Made by a program: the position numbers and the translations under genes
Assembly (NCBI GenBank): GCA_963837755.1
Contig: CAWIOP010000004.1
Location: 124,001-188,000 of the forward strand
DNA from: JADGHX01 sp963837755
GTDB taxonomy: Bacteria; Pseudomonadota; Gammaproteobacteria; Steroidobacterales; Steroidobacteraceae
Direction of reading: 5' to 3'
Length of the DNA stretch: 64,000 bases
Notes under the pieces: model-generated
The model's input: the letters and a program-made list of their open reading frames with translations, nothing else
Told to the model about the DNA's origin: nothing
The model's database searches: none
In this document: positions 42,810-52,922 of the stretch, piece by piece
Layout: every line of letters begins with the position of its first letter
Numbering within the stretch: position 1 is the first letter of the stretch

Positions 42810-45323
42810 ATGCGCCGCAAGGTCCCCACCGAACGCCTTGAAGGCCTGCTTGACTCCCGGAGCGGCCTGGCAGCGGCGGAGGCCACCGCCAGAAACCGCC
42901 TGTACGGCCCGAACGATATCGTCGAGGCCCCACCCGGCACTTGGCGCGACCTGGCACGCGATACGTTGCGCGACCCCATGCTGTGGTTCCTGCTGGGTAC
43001 GGCCGCTCTCTTTGCGATACTGAGTGATTACGTGGAGGCCCTTACCCTCGCCGTGGCGATGATCCCCCTCGTCGGCATGGACGCGTATCTTCACCGTCGT
43101 ACTCAAGCTTCCACGCGCGGACTCACGAGCAGGCTCGCGACGACAGCGCGGGTTGTGCGTGACGGGGCAACGCTTGAGCTGCCCGCACGCGAGCTCGTTC
43201 CAGGTGATCTGGTGGAGGTGGGTGCCGGTGAGCCCTTCCCCGCAGACGGTCTGGTCGTGGCGGGCGAGAACATTCAGGTGGATGAGTCGGTGCTGAGCGG
43301 GGAATCGCTGCCGGTCCGTAAGCAGCCGCTTGCCGCAGGGGCCGAAGTCGAGCCGCTTGTCGACGCCATCCACTGGGTCGCTGCCGGCACCCGGCTCCTG
43401 ACCGGTCGTGCCCAGATGCGCCTCGCTTACACGGGCGCGGAGACCCTATACGGCGAAATCGTGCGGCTGGCGCTGCAGGGGAGCCACGCTCGCACGCCAC
43501 TGCAGGCGGCAATCGGACGGCTCGTTGCAGTCTTGCTGGCTTGCGCGGTGCTCGTGTGCGTGATTCTTGCCGTTATCCGGCTCTATCAGGGCTTCGGGAT
43601 CGTCGATGCTCTGCTCAGCGCCGTCACTCTCGCGGTCGCAGCGCTTCCGGAAGAGTTTCCGGTTGTTTTCACGTTCTTTCTGGGCGCGGGCGTATATCGC
43701 CTCGCCAAGCGTCAGGCTCTGGTACGTCGTGCGGTGGCGGTCGAGAACATCGGGCGCGTCACCTGTATCTGTTCCGACAAAACAGGCACGATGACCGAAG
43801 GGCGCCTGGTTCTCGCGCATCGCGACCCGAATGACGGCATCACTCCCGAAAGACTCGTTGAACTTGCGGCCCTGGCTTCGCGCGCGGACAGCGGGGACCC
43901 GCTGGACGCGGCGGTGCTGGAGCTCCTTGTCGATCCGATCAGCGCCCGGTGCAAGAGTGTGCGGGCGTTTCCGTTCACGGAAGCGCGACGATGCGAAACC
44001 GTCGTGTGGCAACTCCCCACAGGCGAATACCTGGCCGCTGTGAAAGGGGCTCCGGAAACGGTGCTCGAGCGTACGACGATGGCCGTCGACGAGCGTGCCG
44101 CATGGCTCAGGAAGGTGGAGGATTACGCGGCCGCCGGACACAAGGTGATCGGTTGCGGGACACGAACGCTCGGCGAGGAGGCCTGGGCTCAGGGTGAGCC
44201 CGATGGCGGATTCACGTTCGCCGGGCTGCTTGCATTCGAGGATCCGGTTCGGGAAGGCGTACGCGAGGCCGTGCAGACCTGCACGGGCGCGGGCATCCGG
44301 GTGATCATGATCACGGGGGACCACCCGGGCACCGCAGAGGCGATCGCGCGGGAAGTGGGTCTGGGCGATGGACGTCCGAACGTCATGGTCATGGACGAGC
44401 TCGACAATGCTCCGGCGGAGGCGACGACAGATCGCCTGCGCGGCGTTCATGTCGTGGCCCGCGCGGTGCCAGCGCAGAAACTGAGCCTCGTGAAGATGCT
44501 TCAGGCGAGGGGCGAGATCGTTGCCGTCACGGGTGATGGCGTGAACGACGTGCCTGCTTTGCAAGCCGCTGACATCGGAATCGCCATGGGAGAGCGTGGG
44601 ACGCGCAGCGCCCGTGAGGTGGCGGCGATCGTCCTGCTCGATGACAACTTCCGAACCATCGTCGGGGCGATTGCCGAAGGCCGGCAACTCTTCAGAAATC
44701 TGCAGTTGAGCTTCGCATACCTGCTGATGGTGCACATACCGCTCGTTCTGAGCGCTGCAATCGTGCCACTCTCGGGCTATCCTCTCCTGTATCTGCCGAT
44801 TCACATCGTTTGGCTCGAGCTGGTGATTCATCCGACCGCGATGCTCGTCTTCCAGGACCCTCCGCCGGTGAAACGCATGGCACCGGTCAGCCGCGGACAC
44901 CGTGCGGGGTTCTACGATCGATGGGCCTGGGTGGTGATCGTGCTGGTAGGCGCAGTCGTTACGGCGGCTACAGTCATGAGTTACGAGCATGCGCTGGGCG
45001 TCAATCGGGACGTAGAGCATGCGCGCGCCATAGCCCTTGCGGTCCTCGTTGTAGCAAGCGTCACGATTACCGGCAGCCTGTCTGGCTTGAAGACGTGGAC
45101 GGCGCAAATCATCGTTGCCGCTGCCGTCACTTCGCTCATCCTGCTGGTTCAGGTGCCGGCACTCGCGCGGCTGGTGCATCTGCGTCCACTACATCTGGCC
45201 GACTGGGCGATCGCAGCTGCGGCCGGGGTCGCGAGCGGTGGACTCAGCTTGCTATTCACTCTTCGCCGCAATAGAACGCAAGTGCCGAAACCCGAACACG
45301 AACAACGGCATGGAACAGCCTGA
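42810..45323 (+). CDS. Cation-transporting P-type ATPase
   Basis: An 837-residue P-type ATPase: actuator motif VDESVLSGESLPVRK, phosphorylation site CSDKTGTMTEG, nucleotide domain (KGAPETVLE), MITGDHPGTAEAIA and VTGDGVNDVPALQAADIGIAMG hinge, with about eight to ten membrane segments. The M4 motif is PEEFPVVF, a variant of the PEGLP found in Ca2+/cation pumps. Substrate not predictable. The ATG at 42810 is favoured because upstream in-frame sequence lies inside ppsA. Confidence 0.92.
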   Translation: MRRKVPTERLEGLLDSRSGLAAAEATARNRLYGPNDIVEAPPGTWRDLARDTLRDPMLWFLLGTAALFAILSDYVEALTLAVAMIPLVGMDAYLHRRTQASTRGLTSRLATTARVVRDGATLELPARELVPGDLVEVGAGEPFPADGLVVAGENIQVDESVLSGESLPVRKQPLAAGAEVEPLVDAIHWVAAGTRLLTGRAQMRLAYTGAETLYGEIVRLALQGSHARTPLQAAIGRLVAVLLACAVLVCVILAVIRLYQGFGIVDALLSAVTLAVAALPEEFPVVFTFFLGAGVYRLAKRQALVRRAVAVENIGRVTCICSDKTGTMTEGRLVLAHRDPNDGITPERLVELAALASRADSGDPLDAAVLELLVDPISARCKSVRAFPFTEARRCETVVWQLPTGEYLAAVKGAPETVLERTTMAVDERAAWLRKVEDYAAAGHKVIGCGTRTLGEEAWAQGEPDGGFTFAGLLAFEDPVREGVREAVQTCTGAGIRVIMITGDHPGTAEAIAREVGLGDGRPNVMVMDELDNAPAEATTDRLRGVHVVARAVPAQKLSLVKMLQARGEIVAVTGDGVNDVPALQAADIGIAMGERGTRSAREVAAIVLLDDNFRTIVGAIAEGRQLFRNLQLSFAYLLMVHIPLVLSAAIVPLSGYPLLYLPIHIVWLELVIHPTAMLVFQDPPPVKRMAPVSRGHRAGFYDRWAWVVIVLVGAVVTAATVMSYEHALGVNRDVEHARAIALAVLVVASVTITGSLSGLKTWTAQIIVAAAVTSLILLVQVPALARLVHLRPLHLADWAIAAAAGVASGGLSLLFTLRRNRTQVPKPEHEQRHGTA

Positions 45324-46092
45324 TACGAAGGCTGTCGCCGCGGCCCGGCCAGGCGTCCCGGTCGCCGCTGCCGCCTCTGTTGCGTCCGCGGAACCCGTGC
45401 TGCGCGTTCGCGACGTGGCGAAGGTTTATCGGCTCGGCGAAGTGGAAGTCCATGCCTTGCGTAAGGTCAGCCTGGATCTCTTCGCCGGCGAATTCGTCGT
45501 CCTGCTGGGCGCTTCCGGCAGCGGCAAATCGACGCTGTTGAACATACTCGGCGGGCTCGAGGTGCCCACGAGCGGGGACGTTCGCTACTTCGACCACACC
45601 CTGACGAATGCAACCGACCGGGAGCTCACACGCTACCGGCGCGAGCACGTGGGGTTCGTGTTCCAGTTCTTCAATCTCCTGCCAAGCCTCACGGCTCTTG
45701 AAAACGTTGAGCTCGTCACGGAGATTGCGAGCAACCCCGTGCCGGCGCGCGATGCGCTGGAAATGGTCGGCCTGGGGGATCGGTTAAATCACTTTCCTTC
45801 GCAGCTGTCGGGCGGTGAACAGCAGCGCGTCGCGATTGCCCGCGCTATCGCCAAACGCCCGGATGTCCTGTTGTGCGATGAGCCTACAGGCTCCCTCGAC
45901 TATCCCACCGGCAAGAAGGTGCTCGAGGTTCTCGAACGCACCAACCGCGAGCTCGGAACGCTTACCGTGGTGATCACGCACAACGCGGCCATCGCAGGCA
46001 TGGCGAACCGCGTGGTGCGCATCAGTAGCGGCGAAATAGTCAGTATCGTCACCAACGAGGTGCGGCTTTCGCCCGCCGAGGTGTCGTGGTAA
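45310..46092 (+). CDS. ABC transporter ATP-binding protein (LolD/MacB type)
   Basis: A 260-residue ATPase: LLGASGSGKSTLLNILGGLE (Walker A), HVGFVFQFFNLLPSLTALENVEL, LSGGEQQRVAIARAI (signature), and VLLCDEPTGSLD (Walker B). It overlaps the P-type ATPase stop by 14 bases and the next permease by 7, forming one operon with the permease and adaptor. Confidence 0.94.
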   Translation: MEQPDTKAVAAARPGVPVAAAASVASAEPVLRVRDVAKVYRLGEVEVHALRKVSLDLFAGEFVVLLGASGSGKSTLLNILGGLEVPTSGDVRYFDHTLTNATDRELTRYRREHVGFVFQFFNLLPSLTALENVELVTEIASNPVPARDALEMVGLGDRLNHFPSQLSGGEQQRVAIARAIAKRPDVLLCDEPTGSLDYPTGKKVLEVLERTNRELGTLTVVITHNAAIAGMANRVVRISSGEIVSIVTNEVRLSPAEVSW

Positions 46093-48452
46093 GCCGGCTC
46101 CATCGATCACTCATTCGAGACCTCTGGCATCTGCGCGGCCAGGTGCTCGCCGCGGGCCTCGTCGTCGCGTGCGGGCTTGCCGCGTTCGTGACGATGCGCA
46201 GCGCGTATCACTCGTTGCTCAGCGCGCGTGCGGAGTATTACGCCGAGTTTCGATTCGCGGATGTCTTTGGTCATCTCAAGCGTGCGCCGGAGCCTCTCAC
46301 CGCCACGCTGAGCGCAATTCCGGGCGTCACCGCGATCGAGGCGCGCATCGTCCAGGACGTGACGCTGAGCGTGCCGAATCTCGCCGAGCCCGCCACCGGA
46401 AGACTCATTTCGATTCCGGACGTGCGCCGGCCGATGCTCAACGATCTGTTCATCCGCGTGGGGCGCTACCCGGCGACCGGCCGGACGGATGAGGTCATCG
46501 CCAGCGAGACGTTCGCCGACGCAAACGGGTTGAAGCTCGGCGAGCGCATCGGCGCCATTCTGAACGGCCGCTGGACGCAGCTGACGATCACGGGGCTCGC
46601 GCTCTCACCGGAGTACATCTACGAAGTAAGCCCCGCCATGATCTTTCCCGACAACCGCCGCTTCGGGGTCATGTGGATGAGTCGCGATGCGCTCGAGGGC
46701 GCGTTCGACATGAAAGGGGCGTTCAATGATGTGGCGTTACAGCTTGCACCCGGGACTTCCGAGGGTGACGTCATCGCCGCTGTGGATCGTGCGCTGGCGC
46801 CCTTCGGCGGCACGAGTGCCTACGGACGTTCGGATCAGGCGTCGAATATGTTTCTGTCGGATGAGCTCGGGGAGATCGAGGTCACCGCCACGTATATCCC
46901 GGCGATTTTCCTGAGTGTGTCTGCGTTTCTGCTCTACACCTTGCTCTCGCGGCTGGTGTCGACGGAGCGAGGCCAGATTGCCTTGCTGAAAGCATTTGGC
47001 TACTCCAATGCGCGGGTTGGGCTGCACTTCCTCGGCTTCGCGCTCATGGTCGTTGCGTTGGGCCTGATTCTCGGCGGCGCGCTCGGGGTCTACTTTGGGT
47101 CCGGCATCGTCAACATGTATCGGCAGTACTTTCACTTCCCCGCGTTGCCGTTCAGGGTGCCCCTCATCGTTGTGGTGGGGACGCTTGCGATCGCGATTGC
47201 CGCGGCCATTCTGGGGTCGCTCGCGGCGGTGTGGCGCGCCGCCCGGTTGCCGCCCGCAGAAGCGATGCGCCCGGAGCCGCCGAAAAGTTTTCACGCGGGG
47301 GCCCTGGAGGCCAGCGGGGCCGCGCGCTGGCTGGGCGCTTCCGGTCGGGTCATCGCCCGCAATATCGCGCGTCGGCCCTTGCGAGCCGTGCTCTCGATTT
47401 TCGGAATCGCCGCGGCAGTGGCGACGGTAGTCCTCGGGCGGTTCGTGTTCGACGCCGTGAATCATCTCGTCGCCGTCCACTTCGATTCGACGCAGCGGGA
47501 CGACGTCACCGTGATTCTGAGCGAAGTCAGCGGCGCGGGCACCGTGCACGAGCTCAGTCGTCTCCCCGGCGTCCTGCGTGCGGAGGCGTTTCGGGTCGTG
47601 CCGGTCAGGTTTCGATTCGGCCACCGGCAGAAGCGAACGGCACTCCTCGGCGTGTCCGCGGGCACGGAGCTGAAACAGCTCGTAGACAGCCAACGGCGCC
47701 GCATCGATGTGCCACCCGAAGGCCTCGTCATGACACGCAAGCTTGCGCAGATCCTCGGCGTCGAGCCAGGAGATACGGTGATGGTGGAGCAACTGGACGG
47801 GCGCCGTCTCAGGTTCTCCGAGCCGGTAGTCAAGCTCTCCGACGAGCCGCTCGGGATCAGCGGCTATATGGACTCGCAGGCTTTGGGGCGGGCGTTGGGT
47901 GAAGAAGGCCAGGTGTCCGGCGCGCTTCTGAAGATCGATCGTTCGAAGGAGGCGGAGCTCTACGCGACGCTGAAGCGCATGCCGGCGGTAGGTGCCGTGG
48001 CCATCCGCTCGGCGATGATACAGACGATCCGGGACGTGATGAACCGCAGCTTCCTCCTCATGACGGTCGTGATGACCGGATTCGCCGCCGTGCTCGTCTC
48101 CGGCGTCGTGTACAACAGTGCGCGGATCGCGCTCTCGGAGCGTGGGAATGAGCTCGCCAGCCTGCGCGTGCTCGGGTTCAGCAAGGGCGAGGTGACGAGG
48201 CTTCTGTTGGGGGAGCAAGCCATATTGACGTTAGCATCCATCCCCGTCGGCCTGGTGCTGGGAGCTGCGGCATGCCGGCTTCTGGTGCCGGTGTTCGATC
48301 GTGAGATGTTCCGGCTGCCATTTGTCCTGACGTCCGGCACATTTGCGTTTGCGGCGCTGGTCACCATCGCAGGCGCGATTCTCTCGGCCGCTCTGGTTGC
48401 ACGGCGCATCGGGCGGCTCGATCTCGTCGCAGTCCTGAAGTCCCGGGAATAA
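46086..48452 (+). CDS. FtsX/MacB-like ABC permease with two permease repeats
   Basis: A 788-residue inner-membrane permease with an N-terminal membrane anchor, a periplasmic domain, and FtsX-type membrane blocks at about residues 270-400 and 650-788 (IALLKAFGYSNARVGLHFLG, GNELASLRVLGFSKGEVTRLLLGEQ). Starts at a GTG (46086) overlapping the ATPase gene. Likely exports or extracts a lipid, peptide or drug with its partner ATPase and adaptor. Confidence 0.9.
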   Translation: MVSRLHRSLIRDLWHLRGQVLAAGLVVACGLAAFVTMRSAYHSLLSARAEYYAEFRFADVFGHLKRAPEPLTATLSAIPGVTAIEARIVQDVTLSVPNLAEPATGRLISIPDVRRPMLNDLFIRVGRYPATGRTDEVIASETFADANGLKLGERIGAILNGRWTQLTITGLALSPEYIYEVSPAMIFPDNRRFGVMWMSRDALEGAFDMKGAFNDVALQLAPGTSEGDVIAAVDRALAPFGGTSAYGRSDQASNMFLSDELGEIEVTATYIPAIFLSVSAFLLYTLLSRLVSTERGQIALLKAFGYSNARVGLHFLGFALMVVALGLILGGALGVYFGSGIVNMYRQYFHFPALPFRVPLIVVVGTLAIAIAAAILGSLAAVWRAARLPPAEAMRPEPPKSFHAGALEASGAARWLGASGRVIARNIARRPLRAVLSIFGIAAAVATVVLGRFVFDAVNHLVAVHFDSTQRDDVTVILSEVSGAGTVHELSRLPGVLRAEAFRVVPVRFRFGHRQKRTALLGVSAGTELKQLVDSQRRRIDVPPEGLVMTRKLAQILGVEPGDTVMVEQLDGRRLRFSEPVVKLSDEPLGISGYMDSQALGRALGEEGQVSGALLKIDRSKEAELYATLKRMPAVGAVAIRSAMIQTIRDVMNRSFLLMTVVMTGFAAVLVSGVVYNSARIALSERGNELASLRVLGFSKGEVTRLLLGEQAILTLASIPVGLVLGAAACRLLVPVFDREMFRLPFVLTSGTFAFAALVTIAGAILSAALVARRIGRLDLVAVLKSRE

Positions 48453-48458
48453 CGTGCA

Positions 48459-49634
48459 ATGAAGATGCCTCGCAGGACGTTGATGTATCTGGGCGCTGCC
48501 GCGGCTCTGGCGGCCGTCCTCTTCTTCGCGTTTCGACCTGAAGCCATTGCGGTGGAGACCGGGACGGTTCTGGTCGGTCCCATGCAGGTGACGGTCGAGG
48601 AGCAGGGCGAAACGCGCAGTCACGACCGGTTTGTCGTCGCATCGCCGGTCAATGGGCGCCTGTTGCGAGTCGTTCATCACGATGGTGATGCGGTCCGTGC
48701 GAACGAGGTTGTCGCGACGATTGCACCCGTCCCATTGAGCGCGCGCGAACGCGATGAGCTGAATGCGCGGGTTGCCGCCGCCGCCGCTTCGCAGCGCAGC
48801 GCGGAGGCTCAGTTGAACCACGCACTCGAGGATTCGGCGCAGGCAAAACGCGAGAGCGCCCGCATCGAAGAGCTGTTCAAACGCGGGCTCGTTGCGCGAC
48901 AGCCTCTGGAGCAGGCCCAGAACGCGGCGACAACGCTCGAGAAGGAAGTCGAAGCAGCCCGTTATCGCGCCAAAGCCGCCGCTGCCGAGTTGCGGGAGGC
49001 GCAGGCGGGGCTGATCGCGCTGAGGCAAGCGGGCCGCGGCGATGGGATCGTCGAGATTCGCGCACCGGCGGCCGGCCGAATCCTGCGAATCATGGAGGTG
49101 AGCGAGCGAGTGGTGACGGCGGGAACTCCCATCCTGGTGATCGGTGACCTCGAGCATCTGGAAGTCGTCATGGAGATGCTGTCGTCGGAGGCGGTGAAGC
49201 TCGCTCCCGGCATGCCCGCGCTGCTGGAGAGCTGGGGAGGCGACAAACCCCTTCGGGCTCAGGTGCGGCTGATCGAGCCCTACGCCTTCACGAAAGTTTC
49301 GGCATTGGGCGTCGAAGAGAAACGCACGAACGTCGTGCTGGACTTCATCGATCCACCTGGGGCGCTCGGCGATGGCTACCGGGTGACCGGGCGCATCATC
49401 GTGTGGGAGGCCGCGGCAGTGCTGAAGGCTCCAGTCAGTTCATTGTTCCGGTGCGGGTCCGAATGGTGTGTCTTCGTGTTGGACGGCAATCGCGTACGCC
49501 AACGGCAAGTGCATCTCGGGCACATGAGCTCCACCGAGGCGGAAGTTCTTTCCGGGTTGCAGGCGAATGACCGGGTCGTTCGCCATCCGTCAAACGAGCT
49601 TTCGGATGGCGCGCGGGTCAGCCCGATCGTTTGA
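48459..49634 (+). CDS. Periplasmic membrane-fusion (HlyD-type) adaptor
   Basis: A 391-residue adaptor: N-terminal anchor (LMYLGAAAALAAVLFFAF), lipoyl/barrel part (VASPVNGRLLRVVHHDGDAV), a long coiled-coil hairpin of about 100 residues (ARVAAAAASQRSAEAQLNHA to LREAQAGLIALRQ), and IRAPAAGRILRIMEVSERVVTAG. Follows the permease by 6 bases. The operon has no outer-membrane factor of its own. The one in the facing operon could serve. Confidence 0.92.
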   Translation: MKMPRRTLMYLGAAAALAAVLFFAFRPEAIAVETGTVLVGPMQVTVEEQGETRSHDRFVVASPVNGRLLRVVHHDGDAVRANEVVATIAPVPLSARERDELNARVAAAAASQRSAEAQLNHALEDSAQAKRESARIEELFKRGLVARQPLEQAQNAATTLEKEVEAARYRAKAAAAELREAQAGLIALRQAGRGDGIVEIRAPAAGRILRIMEVSERVVTAGTPILVIGDLEHLEVVMEMLSSEAVKLAPGMPALLESWGGDKPLRAQVRLIEPYAFTKVSALGVEEKRTNVVLDFIDPPGALGDGYRVTGRIIVWEAAAVLKAPVSSLFRCGSEWCVFVLDGNRVRQRQVHLGHMSSTEAEVLSGLQANDRVVRHPSNELSDGARVSPIV

Positions 49635-49657
49635 CGAGTAGTTCCGGCGCCGCGGCC

Positions 49658-50866
49658 CTACTCGCGCCTCAGCGCCTCGATCGGATCGAGGCGCGCCGCG
49701 CGATGCGCGGGGAAGTACCCGAACACCACACCGATGCCTGCCGAGAACACGAACGAGACGATGTTGATGAACGGGCTGAAGAGATAGGGAACCTGCATCA
49801 CTCTCGCGAGGATGATGGACGAGCCGGTCGCGAGAATGATCCCGATGACACCGCCGAGCGCTGCCAGCACCATGGCCTCGATGAGAAACTGCATCAGCAC
49901 TTCGTGTTCCATGGCGCCGATCGCAAGGCGCAGGCCAATCTCCCGCGTGCGCTCCGTCACGCTCACGAGCATGATGTTCATGATGCCGATGCCGCCCACC
50001 ACCAGGCTCACCGCGGCCACCGCGCCGAGCAGCATCGTCATCACCCGCGTGGTGCCCGACAAGGTGTCGGCGAGCTGTTGGGTATCGAGCACGTTGAAGT
50101 TGTTCTCCTCACCTTCGGCGAGCTTGCGTCGCTCGCGCAATAGATGCGACAGGCTGGCCTTCACGCTCTCGGGGTCGCTGCCTTCTTTCATCGACACCAG
50201 CAGTGTCGCCACTCGCTGGTTACCGGTGACGCGACGCTGCAGCGTGCGCAGGGGTATGAGCACGATGTCGTCCTGGTCGTTTCCCATGGCGCCTTGTCCC
50301 TTGGAGGCGAACAGGCCCACGATCTCGCACGAGAACTGTTTGATGCGAAGGTGTTCGCCAGGAACAGGCACCTCACCGAACAGTTCGCGCCGGATCGTCT
50401 CACCGATCACGCACACAGCCGCGCCCGCCTGCAATTCCTCGTCCGTAAACTCGCGTCCCGCCGCAAGCGTCCAGTTTCCGGTTTCGAGATAGGTGTTGGT
50501 GCTGCCGGTCACGGTGGTGGACCAGTTGAGGCCGTTGGCCACCACGGTAACGCTGCTGCGCCCCTCGGGCGCAACAGCGCTCACTCCGCCGATCTGGGTC
50601 GCCACCGCGGTGGCATCGGCCTCCGTGAAGTAGGGCGCCCCCGTGGTGCCCATTCCCGGGCCGCGGCGTTGACCCGGTCGAACCATGAGCAGATTGCTGC
50701 CGAGGCTCGAGATCTGATTCTGCACGGCCTGCGTCGCGCCGTTGCCGAGCGTCACCATCGTAATGACCGCGGCGACGCCGATGACGATGCCCAGCATCGT
50801 GAGGATTGAGCGCAGCACATTGCGCCGTATGGAGCGCAGGGCGAGGAGTAAGGTATTCAGCCACAT
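49658..50866 (-). CDS. MacB-type ABC permease
   Basis: A 402-residue permease: ALRSIRRNVLRSILTMLGIVIGVAAVITMVTLG membrane start, periplasmic MacB domain (GSNLLMVRPGQRRGPG), and C-terminal FtsX block (GIMNIMLVSVTERTREIGLRLAIGA, FPAHRAARLDPIEALR). The gene is separate from its ATPase, unlike fused MacB. Its ATG overlaps the ATPase stop (TAATG). It converges with the adaptor gene 23 bases away. Confidence 0.94.
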   Translation of the reverse strand: MWLNTLLLALRSIRRNVLRSILTMLGIVIGVAAVITMVTLGNGATQAVQNQISSLGSNLLMVRPGQRRGPGMGTTGAPYFTEADATAVATQIGGVSAVAPEGRSSVTVVANGLNWSTTVTGSTNTYLETGNWTLAAGREFTDEELQAGAAVCVIGETIRRELFGEVPVPGEHLRIKQFSCEIVGLFASKGQGAMGNDQDDIVLIPLRTLQRRVTGNQRVATLLVSMKEGSDPESVKASLSHLLRERRKLAEGEENNFNVLDTQQLADTLSGTTRVMTMLLGAVAAVSLVVGGIGIMNIMLVSVTERTREIGLRLAIGAMEHEVLMQFLIEAMVLAALGGVIGIILATGSSIILARVMQVPYLFSPFINIVSFVFSAGIGVVFGYFPAHRAARLDPIEALRRE

Positions 50867-51612
50867 TACGGCGCGCCCGTGGCCACCGATGGTCTCACGA
50901 GGCCCGCGGGATGCGGGTTCGGGGTGTCGCTCTCGACCATGCCATCGACAAAGTGGACTATCCGGCCCGCATACGCGGCCATCTCGGCCTCATGGGTCAC
51001 CATGACGATCGTGACGCCGCGATCCACGTTCAGGCGGCACAACAAGTCCATGATCTCGCGGCCGCGCTGCGTGTCGAGATTGCCCGTGGGCTCATCGGCC
51101 AGCAGCACGGCCGGGTGCGTCACCATCGCTCGCGCGATGGCTGCCCGTTGTTGCTGGCCGCCGGAGAGCTCCGAAGGCGTGTGGTGCTCCCAGCCTGCAA
51201 GGCCGACCGAGGAAAGCGCTTCCCGGGCCGCCGCGTGTCGCGCGGCGGCGCTTTCCCCGCGGTAGAGCAACGGAAGCTCGACGTTCTCCTGGGCGCTCGT
51301 GCGCGCCAGCAGGTTGAAGCCCTGAAAAACAAAGCCCAGATAATGCTTGCGCAGGAGCGCGCGCTCGTCACGTGACAATGTTTCCACATGCACACCGTCG
51401 AACAGGTATTCGCCCGCGGTCGGCATATCCAGGCAGCCGATGATGTTCATTGCCGTCGATTTGCCGGATCCACTTGGCCCCATCACGGCTACGAACTCAC
51501 CTGCGGCGATGTCGAGATCGATTCCCTTGAGCGCGGCGAGTGCCGCCTGTCCCTGGCCATACACTTTTGTGATCCCCCGCAGGCGGATCAGCGGCTCGTT
51601 GGCCATGGTCAT
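50866..51612 (-). CDS. MacB-type ABC ATP-binding protein
   Basis: A 248-residue ATPase: MGPSGSGKSTAMNIIGCLD (Walker A), FQGFNLLARTSAQENVELPLLYRG, LSGGQQQRAAIARAM, and LLADEPTGNLD. Start ATG 51612 overlaps the adaptor stop (ATGA). Partner of the downstream permease in a tripartite efflux pump. Confidence 0.95.
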   Translation of the reverse strand: MTMANEPLIRLRGITKVYGQGQAALAALKGIDLDIAAGEFVAVMGPSGSGKSTAMNIIGCLDMPTAGEYLFDGVHVETLSRDERALLRKHYLGFVFQGFNLLARTSAQENVELPLLYRGESAAARHAAAREALSSVGLAGWEHHTPSELSGGQQQRAAIARAMVTHPAVLLADEPTGNLDTQRGREIMDLLCRLNVDRGVTIVMVTHEAEMAAYAGRIVHFVDGMVESDTPNPHPAGLVRPSVATGAP

Positions 51613-52922
51613 CGCCCCGCTCTCGTGCTCTGGTCGGTGATGACCTGCATGCCGGCCTCGAGATCGCCGCCGGTCACTTCGGTCATGCGGCCATCGGTGA
51701 TGCCTGCTGTTATCGGCACGGCCACCGCCGCGCTATCCCGAAGCACCCATACCTGTCGCGAAGGGGAGGTGCTTGCGGACGTCTTCGGCGTGGAATCCCT
51801 GGGTGGCCTCGGCATGAGGCTCGACACGAGTCCGCCGCCCTTCGAGCTCTCCTTTGCCGAAGTGCCCAACGAGGGCGTGAATCGAAGGGCAGTGTTCGGC
51901 ACCAGCAGCACGCCGCGCCGCTCAGCAGCGGTGATCGTCGCCGTCGCCGTCATGCCGGGACGCAAACTGAGGTCGGTATTCTCCACGTTCAGGTACGTGA
52001 CATAGGTCACCACGTTTTCGGTGATGGTGGAGCCGAAGGAAACCTTCGTGATCGTGGCCGGATATTTCCGGCCGGGATAAGCGCTCACCGTAAAGGTGGC
52101 CGGCTGGCCAGCCTTGATGGACCCGACGTCTGCCTCATCCACGCTCACCTCCAGGCGCATATGCGTGAGATCCTCGGCAAGCGTGAAAAGTGTCACCGCC
52201 TGCAAAGAGGCCGCGACGGCGTTCCCGGGCTCAACGTTGCGAGTGAGCACTACGCCATCGATCGGCGAGCGGATGGAGGCCTTCGACAGATTCGTTTCGT
52301 CGGTGGAGAGCGCGGCTTTCGCATCGCCGACGGCGGCTCGCGCGCTCGATTCGTCGGCGAGGGCGCGATCGAGCGTCGCCTGGGCGCTGTCGAGCTCGGT
52401 TTTCGAGGGTACTTTTCCTCCCGACAACTCCGAGACTTCCTGCAGTCGCGCAAGGCTGGCGCGCGCTTCCTTCACGGTGGCGGCGCTTTGCTCGACTTTA
52501 GCGTTGGCAGCGGCGAGTGCGGCGCGCGAGCGCAGAACCTGGTCCCTCAACTTGGACGTGTCGAGCTCGACCAGCACCTGGCCCTTCTTCACGCGATCGT
52601 TTACGTCGGCGAAGACACGTGAGACGGTCCCGGACAATTCGCTACCGATGTCGACTGATCGGGTTGGCTCCAGTGTGCCGTTGGCCGTCACGGTCAGCGT
52701 GAGGTTGCCCCGACTTACCGTTTGGGTGATGTATTGGGGCGCGGCGTTCGCCGTTTGTCGCGCGTACCACAGATACAGCCCAACGGCGACGAGCGCCACG
52801 AGTGCGGCAACGGACCACCAGAAAGGGCGGCGCCACCAGCTGCGCTGCCTGGCGGCCCCTAGCACTTCGGCAGCGGATTGCGCCTTGGGAGGCGATTGGG
52901 GAGGCGAGGTCACGGTGTCCAT
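51609..52922 (-). CDS. MacA-like periplasmic adaptor
   Basis: A 437-residue membrane-fusion protein: inner-membrane anchor (WWSVAALVALVAVGLYLWYA), VSRGNLTLTVTANGTLEPTRSVDIGSELSGTVSRVFADVND, coiled-coil hairpin (AALAAANAKVEQSAATVKEARASLARLQEV) and IRSPIDGVVLTRNVEPGNAV. A Ser/Pro-rich insertion near residues 350-385 is unusual. It overlaps the outer-membrane factor stop by 13 bases. Confidence 0.94.
   Translation of the reverse strand: MDTVTSPPQSPPKAQSAAEVLGAARQRSWWRRPFWWSVAALVALVAVGLYLWYARQTANAAPQYITQTVSRGNLTLTVTANGTLEPTRSVDIGSELSGTVSRVFADVNDRVKKGQVLVELDTSKLRDQVLRSRAALAAANAKVEQSAATVKEARASLARLQEVSELSGGKVPSKTELDSAQATLDRALADESSARAAVGDAKAALSTDETNLSKASIRSPIDGVVLTRNVEPGNAVAASLQAVTLFTLAEDLTHMRLEVSVDEADVGSIKAGQPATFTVSAYPGRKYPATITKVSFGSTITENVVTYVTYLNVENTDLSLRPGMTATATITAAERRGVLLVPNTALRFTPSLGTSAKESSKGGGLVSSLMPRPPRDSTPKTSASTSPSRQVWVLRDSAAVAVPITAGITDGRMTEVTGGDLEAGMQVITDQSTRAGR

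Noticed and set aside
43446..45179. Long minus-strand frame opposite the P-type ATPase
   Set aside because: Composition is Arg/His-rich without motifs, as expected for an antisense shadow.
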